A stretch of 19,434 nucleotides of DNA from Desulfomonile sp. (GTDB lineage: Bacteria > Desulfobacterota > Desulfomonilia > Desulfomonilales > Desulfomonilaceae): assembly GCA_020216785.1 (NCBI GenBank), contig JAIWNO010000242.1, positions 1 to 19,434 on the forward strand, in the 5' to 3' direction. A model generated the notes under the pieces. The model made no database searches, had not been told where the DNA came from, and saw only the letters and a list, made by a program, of their open reading frames with translations. Positions 8,799 through 15,379 of the stretch are shown piece by piece. A program made the translations under genes and the position numbers. How positions within the stretch are numbered: the stretch's first letter is position 1; every line of letters starts with the position of its first letter.

Positions 8799-9539
8799 AT
8801 GAGCGAATTGGACCAGATGTCGATTGACCGGAGCAGTAATCATATCGTCTTTGAGATCCCCCACCTGCTGACTATGCCCGAAACTGCCCCGTACATAATG
8901 GCGTCATGTGTCCGCCGCACTTCCCGGCCCGATGAGCGCCACACAGCAAAAAAGCGCCTCGTGCTGACCCTTTTGCAGTGTTGCAACAGAGAAGTTTCCC
9001 CCGGTGGGAACATCTCCGGGAAAACGCAGTCTTTGCAACAAGAGACCCGACTCGGCGCGGATACACTGGGGCGGCCGCTTCTCTTCCTAAAAGACCGGCG
9101 AGGGCCTTCTGTTTCGTTCACCCATCTGGGTTTGAAGACGTGGGCGGTTCTGGCGATCGGTAGCTGCGCGGTCGGAATCGACGCTGCTTCCGGAAGCGAG
9201 TTCAGCGGGGATTACCCCTTTCATCGTGCGTTTGCGGCTGGTGAACTTGAAGCAGCAGTCATGTCTCTCACCGATGGGGTTGTGGAAGCGGCAGCCGCTG
9301 CATGGAGCGCCAAAGAGGCCGCTGTGAAAGCGCTGGGCTGCGGGTTCCGGCTCGCGGACCCACTGGACGTACAGGTAGGCCAATGGAGCGGCTCAGCGAG
9401 TCGATTCACATCGAAGGTCAGTCTCTCGGGACGGGCGGCGCAGCGATTCTCCTTCGCTCGGTCGCATCTGTTACGCGTCTCCACCGTCAGAGAGGATGAT
9501 GTTTGGGTGTCGGTGGCAGTAATTGTGCAGCACTTTTGA
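8799..9539 (+). CDS. Sfp-type 4'-phosphopantetheinyl transferase
   Basis: This enzyme should move phosphopantetheine from CoA onto the ACP serine of the neighbouring synthase, as PfaE-type or Sfp-type transferases do in comparable loci. It shows the family signatures in order: SFTHLG (Sfp SxSH-like; His109), VGID (Asp128, Mg ligand) and WSAKEAAVKALG (169-180, with the Lys-Glu pair 172-173). The residue two after the GID aspartate is Ala130, where Sfp has a second acidic ligand; some family members, such as the human enzyme, also lack it. The frame opens upstream at a GTG at 8658, but the first 47 residues look non-homologous and cross a palindrome. From ATG 8799 the product is 246 residues, normal for the family. 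Its ribosome-binding site is weak (GGATGG, 8784-8789), so the start is uncertain; ATG 8817 is an alternative. Confidence 0.82.
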   Translation: MSELDQMSIDRSSNHIVFEIPHLLTMPETAPYIMASCVRRTSRPDERHTAKKRLVLTLLQCCNREVSPGGNISGKTQSLQQETRLGADTLGRPLLFLKDRRGPSVSFTHLGLKTWAVLAIGSCAVGIDAASGSEFSGDYPFHRAFAAGELEAAVMSLTDGVVEAAAAAWSAKEAAVKALGCGFRLADPLDVQVGQWSGSASRFTSKVSLSGRAAQRFSFARSHLLRVSTVREDDVWVSVAVIVQHF

Positions 9540-9580
9540 GACAATATGTTTATCGCTAATATTGGGAGAGTGCTAAGACC

Positions 9581-11137
9581 GTGCGTGTTCTCCTCGTAAA
9601 CAGTAATGTTAAAGATGACCTTCTTGCAGCGCCTCCGCTTGGTCTGTGCTACGTGGCGACTGCCACGGAAGCTGCCGGTCATAACGTCTCAGTGGTAGAT
9701 CTTTGTTTCGCTGGACTTGGAGGCAAGCGGAAGCTGAGTCGCGCTATTCGCTCTTTCCAGCCGGACGTCGTCGGGATCTCCGTTCGCAACATCGACAATG
9801 TGAACATGCTGCGTCCCGTGTGGTATCTCCCACCTATTGTGAAGCTCACCGAGCTGATAAGGAAAATCACACGTGCTCCCGTGGTAGTGGGAGGGTCCGC
9901 GGCGAGCCTCATGCCCGAAGAAATGCTGCGGCTACTCGGTGCAGATTACATCATAGTATCTGACGGCGAAGAAAGCTTCGTGCGCTTGTTAAGGGCTCTC
10001 GAACGTGGGGAGCGGCCGGAGGGTCTGCCCGGCGTAGGTATGCTGATTGACGACAAGTTCCGATTGACCGAACCGGACTTGAACAAATTGTGGACCGGCT
10101 TCCCCGATTTGGGCCGATGGGTGGATCTTCGGCCTTACCGGAAGATCGGGAGCAGCTATAACGTGCAGTCCAAGCGGGGCTGCAGACTGCGGTGCATCTA
10201 CTGCACCTACAATCAGTCGCTGGAAGGAAGCCGCCTCCGATTGAGGCCGGTGGTGGATGTGGTGGATGAGGTCGAAGAAGCCTTGGTTCGCCACCAACCA
10301 AGGATCTTCGAGTTCGTTGACTCCACCTTCAATGACCCGGTGGACCACTCGGTTGCGATACTGGAAGAGATCATCCGTAGACCGTGGAACGCAGAGTTCA
10401 CCACCATGGGTGTCGTCCCTCGCAACTTGGACGACGAATACCTGGACCTCATGTGGCGCGCGGGATTCCGCTCGTTTATGATCACGCCCGACTCCGGGTC
10501 GGATACGATGATCCGGAACTACCGAAAGAATTTCACACTCGACGATGTGCTGCGAGCTGCGGAGGCGATCAATCGACGACCGTTCGCCGCATGGTGGTAT
10601 TTCATGATCGGCGGACCGGGCGAGACGAACGACACGCTCCAAGAGTCCCTTGATTTTGTCCTTGAGCAGCTGCCTCGCCGCGGCCGACCCGTCACGAACA
10701 TCGCCCATTTTTTTTTGGGCGTTCGTGTGTACCCACGGACAAGATTGTGGGAGATCGCCCGGCAAGAAGGGTTCGTGTCGGCTCAGGCCGATCCGCTCCA
10801 GCCAACTTGGTACCTTTCGGAAGGACTGGATATCGATCAGGCTATCCACCAGATGAGCCAAGCAGCACTCAAGTGCCCGGAGATCTATCTCGGGTTCGAC
10901 GAGGGGCTCCTCATGTTTTCCAAACCCGCGGGCTTCATTTTCAACCTGTTGAAGCTTCGGGGCCCGTACTGGCGGTACTTTCGCGCGGCCAACACTTTCG
11001 GACTGAAGACGGGTATACGCTGGATCGTCCGACCTGCAGACGTGGCCGGTATGGTGAGGGACGCGCTGGAACGACAGGGATATGAAGGCGTGCACGTGTC
11101 AGGAGGATGTGCGAGGCGTGAAGCGACCTCTGTGTGA
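9581..11137 (+). CDS. B12-binding-domain radical SAM protein (class B type)
   Basis: The 518-residue protein joins an N-terminal Rossmann-like cobalamin-binding domain (about 1-150: MRVLLVNSN start, PPLGLCYVA, then VVVGGSAASLMPEE and a GADYIIVSDGEE strand-turn) to a radical SAM barrel. The [4Fe-4S] motif CX3CX2C is Cys201, Cys205 and Cys208, and a GGPGE segment lies later in the barrel. Proteins of this build often methylate unactivated carbon or phosphorus centres, but others cyclise or rearrange, so the reaction is not settled by sequence. The GTG start is supported by GGGAGAG at 9564-9570, ten bases upstream. It follows the transferase by 41 bases on the same strand and is probably co-transcribed, which suggests a tailoring role on the synthase product. 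It needs SAM, cobalamin and low-oxygen conditions. Confidence 0.85.
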   Translation: MRVLLVNSNVKDDLLAAPPLGLCYVATATEAAGHNVSVVDLCFAGLGGKRKLSRAIRSFQPDVVGISVRNIDNVNMLRPVWYLPPIVKLTELIRKITRAPVVVGGSAASLMPEEMLRLLGADYIIVSDGEESFVRLLRALERGERPEGLPGVGMLIDDKFRLTEPDLNKLWTGFPDLGRWVDLRPYRKIGSSYNVQSKRGCRLRCIYCTYNQSLEGSRLRLRPVVDVVDEVEEALVRHQPRIFEFVDSTFNDPVDHSVAILEEIIRRPWNAEFTTMGVVPRNLDDEYLDLMWRAGFRSFMITPDSGSDTMIRNYRKNFTLDDVLRAAEAINRRPFAAWWYFMIGGPGETNDTLQESLDFVLEQLPRRGRPVTNIAHFFLGVRVYPRTRLWEIARQEGFVSAQADPLQPTWYLSEGLDIDQAIHQMSQAALKCPEIYLGFDEGLLMFSKPAGFIFNLLKLRGPYWRYFRAANTFGLKTGIRWIVRPADVAGMVRDALERQGYEGVHVSGGCARREATSV

Positions 11138-11180
11138 CTTTGTATCGTTATGTTGAGGGTCGAAGAATCGCGACTTCCAA

Positions 11181-11305
11181 AAACAGGAGCGCTGAGCTTC
11201 TTCAAGGATGGGTGCCCCCTACCCAAGTGAGCCATCTAATCGCATACCTCGGGGCGAACCAGCCCAAAAACCCTCCTGTTTGCTGAGGTAGGTGAGATGG
11301 CACCC
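11181..11305 (+). ncRNA. Candidate structured RNA or leader upstream of ihfA
   Basis: This non-coding segment holds several long complementary arms. AAACAGGAG (11181-11189) matches CTCCTGTTT (11273-11281). GGGTGCC (11210-11216) matches GGCACCC (11299-11305). CCTACC (11218-11223) matches GGTAGG (11287-11292). GCCATCT (11231-11237) matches AGATGGC (11295-11301), sharing bases with the GGCACCC arm. The first helix would be pseudoknotted with the second and third, and the fourth competes with the second, so switching is conceivable. A further hairpin, TATCGT/ACGATA, lies at 11339-11359. I looked for the 4.5S, 6S, tmRNA, RNase P, GEMM and cobalamin/SAM riboswitch cores I know and found none. It may be a small RNA or an mRNA leader. 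Confidence 0.33.
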
Positions 11306-11367
11306 GTTGTAACGAATGCATGAGGAGTAAGCGACCTTTATCGTTTGGCAAATACGATAGGCGAGTT

Positions 11368-11402
11368 GACCCCGAAAGAGCGGAACGGAGGGTCCGGTTT
11401 TT
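11368..11402 (+). terminator. Possible weak terminator closing the candidate RNA
   Basis: GACCC (11368-11372) pairs with GGGTC (11390-11394), followed by CGG and a run of five T (11398-11402). The stem is short with a long loop, so this is weak, but it would separate the upstream candidate RNA from the ihfA promoter just downstream. Confidence 0.28.
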
Positions 11403-11421
11403 CGGAAGCTTGAGAAATCTA

Positions 11422-11450
11422 TTGCGTTTCGCCGTGCCGGCTGGTATAGG
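11422..11450 (+). promoter_or_regulatory. Sigma-70-type promoter for ihfA
   Basis: TTGCGT (11422-11427) and TATAGG (11445-11450) are spaced 17 bases apart, giving a start near 11457 and a leader of about 40 bases. This fits ihfA being transcribed on its own rather than from the radical SAM gene 361 bases upstream. Confidence 0.45.
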
Positions 11451-11458
11451 TAACCTAT
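11446..11458. promoter_or_regulatory. Operator-like palindrome over the ihfA -10 region
   Basis: ATAGGT (11446-11451) and ACCTAT (11453-11458) form a perfect inverted repeat with a one-base centre, flanked by CTGG and CCAG. It overlaps the -10 hexamer and the predicted start site, where a repressor would act. No known regulator can be named from the sequence. Confidence 0.35.
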
Positions 11459-11498
11459 CCAGTTTTCTTTGGTTTTAGTCCTTGTTGGGAGGGTGCTT

Positions 11499-11792
11499 AT
11501 GACGCTGACAAAGGCAGACATCGCCAAGAAGATAGCTGACGACTGCGGTTTCATGAAGGGCGAAGCCACCGAGATTGTCGAGAAGCTTCTCGACATAATC
11601 AAGGCAAGGCTCATCAATGGCGAAGACGTCATGATCTCCGGCTTCGGGAAGTGGACCGTCAAAGGGAAGCACTCCCGACGTGGTCGCAATCCTCAGACCG
11701 GTGAAGAGCTTATCCTGGATGCGCGAAGAGTGGTGACCTGGAAATACTCACCCGTGCTGAAGAAAGCGGTAAACACGTCCCTCGGCAAGTAG
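11499..11792 (+). CDS. ihfA: Integration host factor alpha-type DNA-bending protein
   Basis: A 97-residue HU/IHF-family protein. It dimerises and bends DNA by inserting a beta-arm proline into the minor groove, supporting recombination, replication and sigma-54 promoter architecture. The N-terminus MTLTKADIAKKI, the core ISGFGKW, the arm RGRNPQTGE with its conserved proline, and ARRVVTWK after the arm match IHF-alpha better than HU. A TTG 30 bases upstream is in frame, but ATG 11499 has GGGAGGG (11487-11493) five bases before it and yields the normal family length. In many deltaproteobacteria ihfA sits with pheST; here it stands alone with its own promoter. IHF usually pairs with a beta subunit encoded elsewhere, which is not in this window. 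Confidence 0.9.
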   Translation: MTLTKADIAKKIADDCGFMKGEATEIVEKLLDIIKARLINGEDVMISGFGKWTVKGKHSRRGRNPQTGEELILDARRVVTWKYSPVLKKAVNTSLGK

Positions 11793-11794
11793 CC

Positions 11795-11825
11795 TGGACA
11801 ACACCTGGCGGCCGGCCGGTATACT
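11795..11825 (+). promoter_or_regulatory. Possible promoter for the Zn-ribbon protein gene
   Basis: TGGACA (11795-11800) and TATACT (11820-11825) are 19 bases apart, slightly long for sigma-70. They begin immediately after the ihfA stop and would leave a leader of about 170 bases before the ATG at 12002. Confidence 0.27.
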
Positions 11826-11915
11826 GATCCTCGTCACCGCTTCTCCGGCGGATGCCGGCCTCGGCGGCCGAATGCATCAAGGCCGCGGATACGATTTGTC
11901 CTGACACTCGCAGAC

Positions 11916-11958
11916 GCGGTGAACCGCTCCGGAGCGAACAGCCGTGAGTGTTCACCGC
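11916..11958. repeat. Perfect 9-bp inverted repeat with a nested palindrome
   Basis: GCGGTGAAC (11916-11924) matches GTTCACCGC (11950-11958) exactly. Between them lies the 12-base palindrome CGCTCCGGAGCG (11925-11936). No T-run follows, so it is not an ordinary intrinsic terminator. It sits about 40 bases before the start codon of the downstream gene and could be an operator or a leader hairpin. Confidence 0.45.
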
Positions 11959-12001
11959 CGGGAGACGTCGGGCAAGCTGTTTGCCGCTTTTGAGGCATGA
12001 A

Positions 12002-12562
12002 ATGAGTGACCCGCATGGGCAAAAGCGTGGCAAGGTTCCGCTGAAGCGGTTCCTCCAGGACTTGCGTACCAACCTGACCGACCAGGAATTGATGCGTAAG
12101 TACGACCTGAGCGCCCAAGCGTACGTAAGCCTCATCAAAGCACTTCTTCAGAAAAAGTACATTTCTCAGCAAGACCTCGCCAGACGCAAGGAAATCAACG
12201 TCAAACGAGATCTGATGCGTGAATCCCAGTTCCTGGCGACTTTATGCATCTGTCCCCAGTGCGGCCACCCGCACCCTGAACCCTTCGAAACCTGTCCCGC
12301 GTGCGGCGCAAAAATGGTTTCCCACCCGTGTGAGGAAGTGCTCGTTTCCATGAGCACGATCGGCGTCGAAGTTCCCGCGAGCGAACTTCCTACAGGCCCC
12401 TCCGGCAGCTTGCAGGAATCCGAGGACCTCACCCAAAGCGTCGTTGTGGAAGGCATCGAAGAAGTGGACGAAGAACCGGCGCTCCAGAACGGCTCCAAGC
12501 CTGAAAAGAAGCCCTCTGCCATGCAAACCGTCCGGTCCATACTCAACAAGAAGATTTTTTGA
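12002..12562 (+). CDS. Uncharacterised protein with helical LTDQELMRKY motif and zinc ribbon
   Basis: I do not recognise a named family. The 186-residue soluble protein has a basic N-terminal helical region (about 10-60) containing LTDQELMRKYDLSAQ, which resembles a short helix-turn-helix-like repeat I associate with deltaproteobacterial proteins. Next comes a CX2C...CX2C zinc ribbon (Cys84, Cys87, Cys98, Cys101, with an extra Cys82). The tail is acidic and probably disordered, ending in a basic segment. No signal peptide or membrane segment is seen. ATG 12002 has GAGG at 11992-11995, six bases upstream; an in-frame ATG 54 bases earlier lacks such a site. A role in nucleic-acid or protein binding is plausible from the ribbon, but that is inference. 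Confidence 0.75.
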   Translation: MSDPHGQKRGKVPLKRFLQDLRTNLTDQELMRKYDLSAQAYVSLIKALLQKKYISQQDLARRKEINVKRDLMRESQFLATLCICPQCGHPHPEPFETCPACGAKMVSHPCEEVLVSMSTIGVEVPASELPTGPSGSLQESEDLTQSVVVEGIEEVDEEPALQNGSKPEKKPSAMQTVRSILNKKIF

Positions 12563-12656
12563 CGCGGTCGGCTCATGGCTCGCGCATTCCGGAAACCCAA
12601 TTCTGTTCTTTTCCATTCCGCCGGCATCATAAAGAGAGATTAGGTCTCGCCTCTCC

Positions 12657-14132
12657 GTGAACGTGCCTCCACCGAAACACTCCGACGACGATCGGCTGAG
12701 TAAAGAGACCTCGCGGGGCCATCGCACTGAATCCGATGACAAAATTGCCGACCCGGGCGGCTATCGGGAGGTTCTCACCGTTGCGGTGCCGCTGATTCTT
12801 TCAACCGGGGCGCTCACCGTCAACCTCTTTGTGGACCGCATGTTCCTCGCTTGGTACAGTCCGACGGCGGTTGCCGCGGCCATCCCCGGAGGGATCACCT
12901 ATTTCACGATCTGTTCGCTGTTCGTTGGGATCGCACAATACGTGAACACCATTGTCGCTCAGTATCACGGAGCGGGCGACCGGGCCGCGTGCGCTCGGGC
13001 TGTGTGGCAGGGAGTGTTTTTTTCAGCGTGTGCACTGCCGGTCATTCTTGCGATGATTCCCGTAGGCCTCGCGATTCTCGCATGGAGCGGACATGAGCCG
13101 GCTGTTGCAACATTGGAACGTGACTATTTCGTAATACTTATGCTTGGCGGAGGCATGTTGCCGCTCAACGCCGCGCTGTCATCTTTTTTCTCAGGAAGAG
13201 GACGCACCTCGGTCGTCATGTGGGGCAACATGGCGGGCAACGCGATCAATATGGCGCTTGCGTACGGGCTCATTTTCGGGAAGTTCGGTTTCCCGGTAAT
13301 GGGCATTCGCGGCGCGGGACTTGCCACCGCGGTTGCGGGCATCGTGCCTGCCGCGATCTGGGCCGCCTTGTTTCTGTCCCGCCGTAATCGGGAAGAATAC
13401 AGAACACTTCATGCCTTTGGATGGGACCGAAAGCTTTTCGTTATGCTGCTCCGGTACGGCGTGCCCGCCGGCATCCAGTTCTGTCTGGACGTTGCGGCCT
13501 TCACGGTATTTGTCCTGCTCATCGGGCGGCTGGGAGAGACCAACCTGGCTGTGTCCAACATCGTGTTGAGCATAGAGATGTTGTCCTTCCTCCCGATGGT
13601 GGGAATGTCCATCGCGACCGCAACGCTCGTAGGGAAATACATCGGCCGTGGGCGGCCGTCCTTCGCGGAACGGAGCGTATATTCTGCTCTAAGACTGGCT
13701 TTGGCGTACATGGCCATGACCGCTGTGCTCTTTGTCACCGTACCCGAATTTTTTCTCGAATTCTTTCGCGGCGACGGCCAGACCGCGGCTCAATTTGACC
13801 TCATCGTTGAAAAAGGAACCGTCATTTTGCGCCTCGTCGCGGCATATACCATCTTCGACACGCTTTTCATCGTCTTTTCAGGTGCTCTCAGGGGCGCGGG
13901 CGACACACGGTTTGCGATGTGGATGCAGATTGTGTGCGCGTGGGTGCTCTTCGTGCCGCCGGTGTACATAATTATCGAACGGCTTGGCCTGGGACTGGTG
14001 GCAGCTTGGTGTTGGGGACTGGTGTACGTGATAATACTTGGGGTGGTCTTCTGGCTGCGGTTTCGATCCGGGGCATGGCGGCGGATAGATATGCTCAGGG
14101 AACACCGGTTCAAGCGCGCTGATTTGTGTTGA
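12657..14132 (+). CDS. MATE-family multidrug/toxin efflux transporter
   Basis: A 491-residue inner-membrane protein of the MATE fold, normally an H+ or Na+ antiporter that exports cationic or amphipathic compounds. After a charged cytoplasmic tail of about 38 residues, twelve hydrophobic segments follow in two pseudo-repeated halves, with typical MATE stretches: VPLILSTGALTVNLFVDRMF in TM1, SSFFSGRGRT, GAGLATAVAG, and the second-half counterpart FSGALRGAGDTRFAMW. The length is normal. The GTG at 12657 is the only early start in frame before TM1 that I can find, but its ribosome-binding site is poor (TAGG, 12641-12644) and nearby GAGA/TCTC arms could hide it, so the start is uncertain. It lies 94 bases after the Zn-ribbon gene. 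Export of the upstream lipid product is possible but unsupported. Confidence 0.87.
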   Translation: MNVPPPKHSDDDRLSKETSRGHRTESDDKIADPGGYREVLTVAVPLILSTGALTVNLFVDRMFLAWYSPTAVAAAIPGGITYFTICSLFVGIAQYVNTIVAQYHGAGDRAACARAVWQGVFFSACALPVILAMIPVGLAILAWSGHEPAVATLERDYFVILMLGGGMLPLNAALSSFFSGRGRTSVVMWGNMAGNAINMALAYGLIFGKFGFPVMGIRGAGLATAVAGIVPAAIWAALFLSRRNREEYRTLHAFGWDRKLFVMLLRYGVPAGIQFCLDVAAFTVFVLLIGRLGETNLAVSNIVLSIEMLSFLPMVGMSIATATLVGKYIGRGRPSFAERSVYSALRLALAYMAMTAVLFVTVPEFFLEFFRGDGQTAAQFDLIVEKGTVILRLVAAYTIFDTLFIVFSGALRGAGDTRFAMWMQIVCAWVLFVPPVYIIIERLGLGLVAAWCWGLVYVIILGVVFWLRFRSGAWRRIDMLREHRFKRADLC

Positions 14133-14158
14133 CGCGCCGTTTCCGGTGTGGTTAATAT
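14129..14158 (+). promoter_or_regulatory. Sigma-70 promoter for metK
   Basis: TTGACG (14129-14134) and TAATAT (14153-14158) are spaced 18 bases apart. The -35 element includes the TGA stop of the transporter gene (14130-14132), so metK has its own promoter directly at the end of its neighbour. The transcript should begin near 14165, only a few bases before the leader hairpin. Confidence 0.6.
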
Positions 14159-14169
14159 ACTCAGTTTGA

Positions 14170-14209
14170 ACCTGATCGCTCAGGTAACAGCGCTACAAGG
14201 AGACTGCTC
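14170..14209 (+). promoter_or_regulatory. Compact hairpin leader of metK (candidate riboswitch-like element)
   Basis: The roughly 45-base leader opens with a perfect hairpin: ACCTGA (14170-14175), loop TCGC, TCAGGT (14180-14185). The loop bases CGC can pair with GCG at 14190-14192. The ribosome-binding site AAGGAG (14197-14202) lies next to CTC at 14207-14209, which can pair with its GAG. Several small SAM or SAM/SAH riboswitch classes sit at exactly this place before metK and hide the ribosome-binding site by pseudoknotting, but I cannot match this sequence to any of their consensus cores. Confidence 0.35.
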
Positions 14210-15379
14210 ATGGCCCTGCGCAGCTATCTCTTCTCATCCGAATCGGTCACTGAAGGTCATCCCGACAAGATGGCAGATCGCATTTCCGACGCGGTCCTCG
14301 ACGCGATGATCGAACAGGACCCCGTTTCACGTGTCGCGTGCGAAACCCTTGTGACTACCGGGCTTGTCATCGTAGCCGGTGAAATTACCACCTCAGCGAG
14401 CGTGGATATCCCCGCCCTGGTGAGAGACACCATAAAGTCCATCGGCTACACGGATGCGGCTATGGGATTCGATTACGAGACCTGCGGCATCCTCGTAACT
14501 CTTGACAAGCAGTCTCAAGACATTTCCATCGGAGTGACCGAAGGGCAAGGCGAATTTAAGGAACAAGGCGCAGGTGACCAAGGGATGATGTTCGGTTACG
14601 CAAACAACGAGACGCCGGAACTCATGCCCATGCCTATCCAGTTTGCGCACATGCTGACTCAAAGGCTGTCTCAAGTCCGCAAAGAAGGCATTCTCCCATT
14701 CCTGAGGCCTGACGGCAAATCACAGGTCACCGTGGAATACGAGAACAGCAAACCCAGGCGGGTGGATACCGTCGTAATCGCAGCCCAGCACGAGCCTGAC
14801 ATTCCCAAGAAGCAGTTGGAAGAGGGAATCGTCGAAGAAGTCATAAAGAAAGTAATCCCCGCCCATCTGCGCGACGACAAGACGCGGTATCTGATCAATG
14901 CTACGGGAAGGTTCGTCATTGGCGGCCCTATGGGTGACTGCGGACTCACCGGCCGCAAGATTATCGTGGATACGTACGGCGGGTATGGGGCACACGGCGG
15001 TGGAGCATTCTCAGGCAAAGACCCGACCAAAGTTGATCGTTCAGCGTCTTACATGGCGCGGCACGTGGCCAAGAACATTGTGGCTTCCGGACTCGCGGAC
15101 AAATGCCTGCTCCAAGTTGCTTACGCAATTGGTTATCCGCAACCCGTATCGCTTTACGTGGACACCCGAGGCACCGGCAAAGTGCCCGAGGAGAGGATCA
15201 TCGAAATAGTTAAGAAGGTCTTCAGTTTCAAGCCCGGCGATATTATCCGCTACCTTGACCTCTTGAGACCGATCTACAAGAAGACGGCCGCCAACGGTCA
15301 CTTTGGACGGGAAGATCCTGATTTTTCTTGGGAAAAGACGAATAAAGTCGAAGAAATCAGGGCAGAGGCGGGACTGTAA
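14210..15379 (+). CDS. metK: S-adenosylmethionine synthetase
   Basis: MetK condenses methionine and ATP to SAM, releasing phosphate and pyrophosphate; it is a cytosolic tetramer needing Mg2+ and K+. The 389-residue product has the family length and both signatures: GAGDQG (120-125) and the glycine-rich GGGAFSGKD loop (263-271). The N-terminal SESVTEGHPDKMAD carries the ATP-binding histidine. ATG 14210 has AAGGAG seven bases upstream. It is set off from the transporter by its own promoter and short hairpin leader. ahcY follows 357 bases later on the same strand, so the two SAM-cycle genes are neighbours though probably separately transcribed. Nothing in the protein looks unusual. Confidence 0.97.
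   Translation: MALRSYLFSSESVTEGHPDKMADRISDAVLDAMIEQDPVSRVACETLVTTGLVIVAGEITTSASVDIPALVRDTIKSIGYTDAAMGFDYETCGILVTLDKQSQDISIGVTEGQGEFKEQGAGDQGMMFGYANNETPELMPMPIQFAHMLTQRLSQVRKEGILPFLRPDGKSQVTVEYENSKPRRVDTVVIAAQHEPDIPKKQLEEGIVEEVIKKVIPAHLRDDKTRYLINATGRFVIGGPMGDCGLTGRKIIVDTYGGYGAHGGGAFSGKDPTKVDRSASYMARHVAKNIVASGLADKCLLQVAYAIGYPQPVSLYVDTRGTGKVPEERIIEIVKKVFSFKPGDIIRYLDLLRPIYKKTAANGHFGREDPDFSWEKTNKVEEIRAEAGL

Noticed and set aside
11150..11230. Small ORF of 26 codons (MLRVEESRLPKTGAL...) upstream of ihfA, a possible leader peptide
   Set aside because: It has no ribosome-binding site, overlaps the candidate structured RNA, and I see no run of regulatory codons or homology. Too weak to annotate.
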